From positions 1,674,001 to 1,738,000 of the forward strand of contig CM055607.1 in NCBI GenBank assembly GCA_029379385.1: 64,000 bases of DNA, written 5' to 3'. A program made the position numbers and the translations under genes. Under the pieces are notes generated by a model, which ran no database searches, was not told the origin of the DNA, and saw only the letters and a list, made by a program, of their open reading frames with translations. Positions 59,786 through 64,000 of the stretch are shown in pieces (positions within the stretch are counted from its first letter, which is position 1; the number at the start of each line of letters is the position of its first letter). This DNA is from Quillaja saponaria (Eukaryota; Streptophyta; Magnoliopsida; Fabales; Quillajaceae).

Positions 59786-62700
59786 GGGGGGGGGAGAAGA
59801 GTTTGTAGTGTTTATTTGTCTTGATGAATTGTCTTTGGGCAGCCTTTCTTTTTTGGCTCAGTGGCTTTCTACGTAATCCTTTGGCTTGAGTGACGACACA
59901 TCTCTGTAGGCCAGTAAAGGATAAAGGCATGTGTAGTGTATACGACATGGATCAAAGACAACAAGGGGCACTAACTCTTTGGTTGGCTGGATATTGTTCA
60001 TGGCTTTCTGTTCTTGTCTGGATGCTTTAAAAAGAAAAGAAAAAGTTCCTTTGCTTCTTTTGGCTGTGGCCTCGACAGCAAGAATGAGTGAGTTTTGGCT
60101 GGGTATATCTGGGTTTTGAGTTGTGAGAGCATTTTTGGAGTGGGGCTCTTTAATATTCTGCATGGATGTAGGCCCAGCACAAACTTGTCAAGTTCCTCTG
60201 TGTTTTTGGGTGTTGTTTATTTATGTTTCTTTTAACTCTTCTGTATTCACTTTATCATTTGAGAATATGATTCGTTGTCTAAGTGTAGTTGGTTTACAAA
60301 TATCCCATTTCTGGAAATTACTTGAACATTTGTTTCCAATTCTATCCTAGAGTCCATGTGCAATTTTATACATGACAGGAATGAGTGGGTGTCATAGCTT
60401 GATATGCACCGCAAATATTTATACCAACAACTATAATTGAAATGGCTAATTTTGAAGAATATTTTCCTTGCAGGATTTGATACCACCATCATATTTGGAC
60501 GAACTTTCGCTATTGCAAGATCGAATAAGTCCATTTTCCTCTGAAGTTGCTTTCAACATGATAGAACAAGAGCTTGGTTTACCTGTGGAAGAACTTTTCT
60601 CAGAGATTTCACCTGAGCCTGTAGCTGCAGCGTCTCTTGGACAGGTTTGGATGCACTTCTTTTGCTAGGACCATGGACTTTTGTGGAACCTTTTATGTTT
60701 CAGAACCATGTTTTTCCATTTTGAATGTCTGATCAGGAAATTTATAACTTTTCATCGTTTCTCAAAATTAAGGTTTATCAAGCTAGGCTCCGTCAAAAGG
60801 GACAGGTTATTGCAATTAAAGTGCAAAGGCCGGGAGTTCAAGCTGCAATTTCTCTCGACATACTAATCCTGCGTTTTCTAGCAGGATTGATTAGGAGAGC
60901 TGGAAAATTCAACTCTGATCTGCAGGTATTATTGCAGTATATGACTAGTATTAAATTGCTTATTCTTATTTTAAAGACTGTTGATGTAAAATGAATTGTT
61001 GTTGATAACTCATTGTACTTGGAGTATGGTCCAAATAAGTTTGTGCCTTGTGTATATTCTGGTGTACAAATGTATTTCATAAATGTAAGTATCCTCCAGT
61101 TCTCTCTCATATTACATAAGTTGTTAATGATGACCTGCTATTTGCAGGCTATTGTAGATGAGTGGGCATCAAGTCTTTTCCGGGTATGTATTGAAGTTGG
61201 GCTTTGATAGTCTAGGATTTATATGATTGTGTGGCTGTGTAATTTTGTGTTTGTTTGCTTTTGTTTTTTATTTATTTTATTTTTGGCTTTCATTAGTCCT
61301 TTCAGATGTTTAGGATACAGCTGTTATACTGTTACCTGCAATTTTAGATCATTGTGCTTTTGACTTGTAACCACTTCATCTCAGACACAAACAACAGAGA
61401 GGGTAGAGAGACTATGCTGTTGAAGTGGTTAAAACTGAACCTTTCCAATCAAACATCTCAGACTTCCTATTCTTATTTTCAAACCTATTGTTTCAGGAGT
61501 AAAATTCTTAGAGCATCAAATTGAATACAGGTAAATCACATTGAATGCAGGAGATGGACTACAACAATGAAGCAAGCAATGGTCTCAAGTTCAGGTAAGA
61601 GCACACTTTCACGTTTGTTATGATATACTTTCATGATGACATCTTTATTTGATCTCTAATTCTTCTATATACATCATAACTACGAGTTCACACCTTCATG
61701 GTATGCTTTAAATGCCTAAGACATGCCAATATGGTTGGTAGTAGTTGGAATATCTTTCTTCCATTTGTTCTTTCATTTATCATAATTTCAGTGCATAAGA
61801 TCCTTAACTAAAATCTCTCAGGATCTCCTGCTAACCCATATTACCAAAAGTTCAAGCTTGTAGTGAGGGAGGTTCTTTAATCATTAGGATATTTATTCCT
61901 ACAGAAATATTTTTAACGGCATTCCATTCAATAATCTGATCAGTTCCCGTCACATGGTGATGCTTTTGTGTCAATGAATGATTTGGTTTAAAAGATTGGT
62001 TCTTAATTATTTCTACTCTCAGTACACCTAAGGTCACTTAGCAAGCTCATAACACTTCTGACTGATAGTAGTTTCCTGACAATTCTTTGAATTTTAGGGG
62101 TTTAAAATTACCTACAAACCAGATATCTATAACATTCTTGTCCCAGCAGTAGGAACTTTTGTTGCATTCGTGCTTGTTGTTATCATGACAACCTGGTATT
62201 GTTTTAATTTCTTTATTAGATTCTAATTGAAAGCAAAAAAGAATGCATTATGGAGGCTGTAACCACTGTTCTGTATTTCTGTGAATAGGCAGTTATATGG
62301 TTCTCTAACAGATGTACTGGTTCCGATAATGTATATGGAGTACACAACTCGCAAAGTGCTTGTTATGGAGTGGATTGAGGTATTTTTCTTTTTTGTTGTG
62401 TTTGTTGTCTCTATTCACTTACAGTCTTCTGCATTAAATTGTAGGAAGAATGACTTCTGATAGCAGGTGGCCTCGCAATTTAGTATGGTATCTCTTTGCG
62501 CTCATGACCAGATGACTATGAAACTGTCTGGAAAATAACATGAATTTGTGATTCTCCTTCTATATACAAATAAGAATGTCGTGGAATAACTTATCTTGTA
62601 CATTATCAGATAGTAAGCAGTCATAAAGTAATATTGTGCACCTCCAAAAGTAATTTGTAAAATGTATTTCCCAAATGTGTGCTTCAATAATCTAAAATGA

Positions 62701-63643
62701 ATTGAGGGTGATAAGTCAATTTTCTTAAATCTGCTAATCTGGGGGACCTTGGGTATAAAATCAAGATTCTGATTTGATTTTTGTTTTGAATGTCTATTTT
62801 AGGGGAAAAGATTGTCAGAAGTGAAGGATCTATATTTGATTGAGGTCATTTCCGAAACTAATTAAATTAATAGTTATTGTATACCAATTAGTCTTTGTAG
62901 GTATTAGTCTTCACACAATGGCTAAGTATGTTATCTGTTCCTGGTGCTGAATAGGTAGGAGTTTACTGCTCATTCAATCAACTTCTTGAGTATGGGTTCT
63001 ATCACGCAGATCCACACCCTGGGAACCTTCTTCGTACATATGATGGAAAATTAGCATATTTAGGTACTTTTAAGTTTAAAAATTTGAAGTGTATATAGGA
63101 AGGTTTTTTATGCATGAGTGCATGACATATTCTGGCTTGTTTTTTCCTTTCACATTTTTTTCCTTGTGTATTTTACCCCAGATTTTGGTATGATGGGTGA
63201 ATTTAAAAAAGAACTACGTGACGGATTCATAGAAGCTTGTCTCCATCTAGTGAATCGTGATTTTGATGCATTGGCTAAGGACTTCGTAACTCTTGGGTAT
63301 CATTATGTTCTTTCTTTCCTTTGATTTACTCAAGTCATTATCCTTATTGATCTTGGCATATGAAAACTCTTGTAAATTCTACAGGCTTCTTCCAGCTACG
63401 TCAGACAAAGAAGCTGTTACAAAGGCTTTGACAGGTTTTGCTTTATGATTTGTTCTTCTTGAGGAAATTGGTTCTCTTGTACCATGTCTGCAGAACTTGA
63501 AAGTCATTCTTATTTTCCTTCTTGTTTGACTTTTGCTGGTCTCACCTGCATAATTTTTCTGTAGATGTCTTCCAAAATGCTGTTGCCAAAGGAGTTCGCA
63601 ATATTAGCTTTGGTGATCTTTTAGGAGACCTAGGAACCACCAT
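58280..63643 (+). CDS. Plastid ABC1/UbiB-type kinase, ABC1K5-like (3' end missing)
   Basis: ABC1K proteins are atypical kinases of plastoglobules and mitochondria that affect prenylquinone metabolism. Thirteen exons are visible: 58280-58675, 58799-58843, 59048-59086, 60474-60644, 60773-60925, 61148-61183, 61552-61595, 62289-62379, 62803-62844, 62955-63063, 63182-63296, 63385-63434, 63565-63643. They give 1370 bp of in-frame coding and continue past the right edge. A Ser/Phe-rich chloroplast transit-like N terminus comes first. Then come [11 protein letters not shown] (the KxGQ-like motif, with Ala for Gly), the Ala-rich loop [16 protein letters not shown], the Lys in IAIKVQRPG, the catalytic [14 protein letters not shown] and metal-binding LDFGMMG. 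The start at 58280 (Met-Met) was chosen because the transit-like sequence begins there. ABC1K5 (AT1G71810) is favoured by similarity and by its recalled adjacency to SEC6 in Arabidopsis. Confidence 0.92.
59755..59794. repeat. GT repeat followed by 26-nt G run
   Basis: GT units run directly into an unbroken run of G from 59769 to 59794, inside the 1.39-kb intron 3 of the ABC1 kinase gene. It could form G-quadruplex on the coding strand. A run this long is also prone to sequencing and assembly error. Confidence 0.95.
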
Positions 63644-64000
63644 GTAAGTTGTTCTCTGACCAGAAGTTCATCTGCATGAAAAATATGAAGGGTAAAGTTC
63701 ACAAACATGTTAGTTGGGGTGGAAAGGACAACTTCCTATTTTTTAGTACTTAATTGCACTACCACATCTAAGCTTTTCAATAAATTTTCTCTTTTTTCTT
63801 TGTTGTCCTGTTTTCCCTTAAGATGCTGAAGAGGAAGTCCTTACTGCTCAAACATATGTAACTAGAACTGAATTGCGTATGGGAGGGGATGTACTCAACT
63901 AAGCCTTAAATTTCAAGTATACAGTAACCCTTTTACATAGGCGCATGCCGCACGCACACCCTTACAAATCTTAATTCTACTTTTTTTATGTTCAAATTGC
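63644..64000 (+). other. Intron of the ABC1 kinase gene at the window edge
   Basis: Starts with the donor GTAAGT and shows no further exon of the kinase. The remaining exons should lie to the right of the window. Confidence 0.7.

Noticed and set aside
59721..59948. Minus-strand frame with a poly-Pro stretch
   Set aside because: The Pro run is just the translated G homopolymer and the Thr-His run is the GT repeat.

Overview
The window is nuclear DNA from a flowering plant. Genes are split by many short GT-AG introns, intergenic DNA is very AT-rich, and the proteins match eudicot families: laccase, exocyst SEC6, plastid ABC1 kinase, F-box proteins. I could not fix the species; a woody rosid is plausible but is only inference. 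Exon models were built by hand from splice signals and family similarity. Every complete model closes in frame, except that the start of the small gene near 54 kb is unresolved.

Layout. Left part, minus strand: 5' half of mitochondrial OXA1 (runs off the left edge), exocyst subunit SEC6 in 25 exons (756 aa), and a GUP1/HHAT-type membrane-bound O-acyltransferase in 19 exons (542 aa), with a 5'-truncated LINE in one intron. Middle, plus strand: an Mpv17/PMP22-family gene, divergent from the acyltransferase; a secreted laccase (567 aa); and a YGGT/YlmG-family plastid membrane protein (probably CCB3). Then three F-box genes in direct repeat on the minus strand. Copies B and C are nearly identical. 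Finally, plus strand: a small gene of unknown function and a plastid ABC1-type kinase gene that runs off the right edge.

The genes are independent eukaryotic units; I see no operon, gene cluster or multi-gene system. By recall, Arabidopsis SEC6 (AT1G71820) and its ABC1K5 (AT1G71810) are neighbours. Their homologues here are about 42 kb apart, so this looks like an old neighbourhood opened up by inserted genes and F-box duplication.

The points most worth a second look are: the F-box duplication, which carries a relic of the neighbouring CCB3 intron, shows a sharp identity step between copies B and C, and has a growing 3' minisatellite; two introns that need GC-AG splicing; the LINE with an exact 10-bp target duplication; an interstitial telomere-like block; and a degenerate satellite-like region. 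I found no convincing new biological system.
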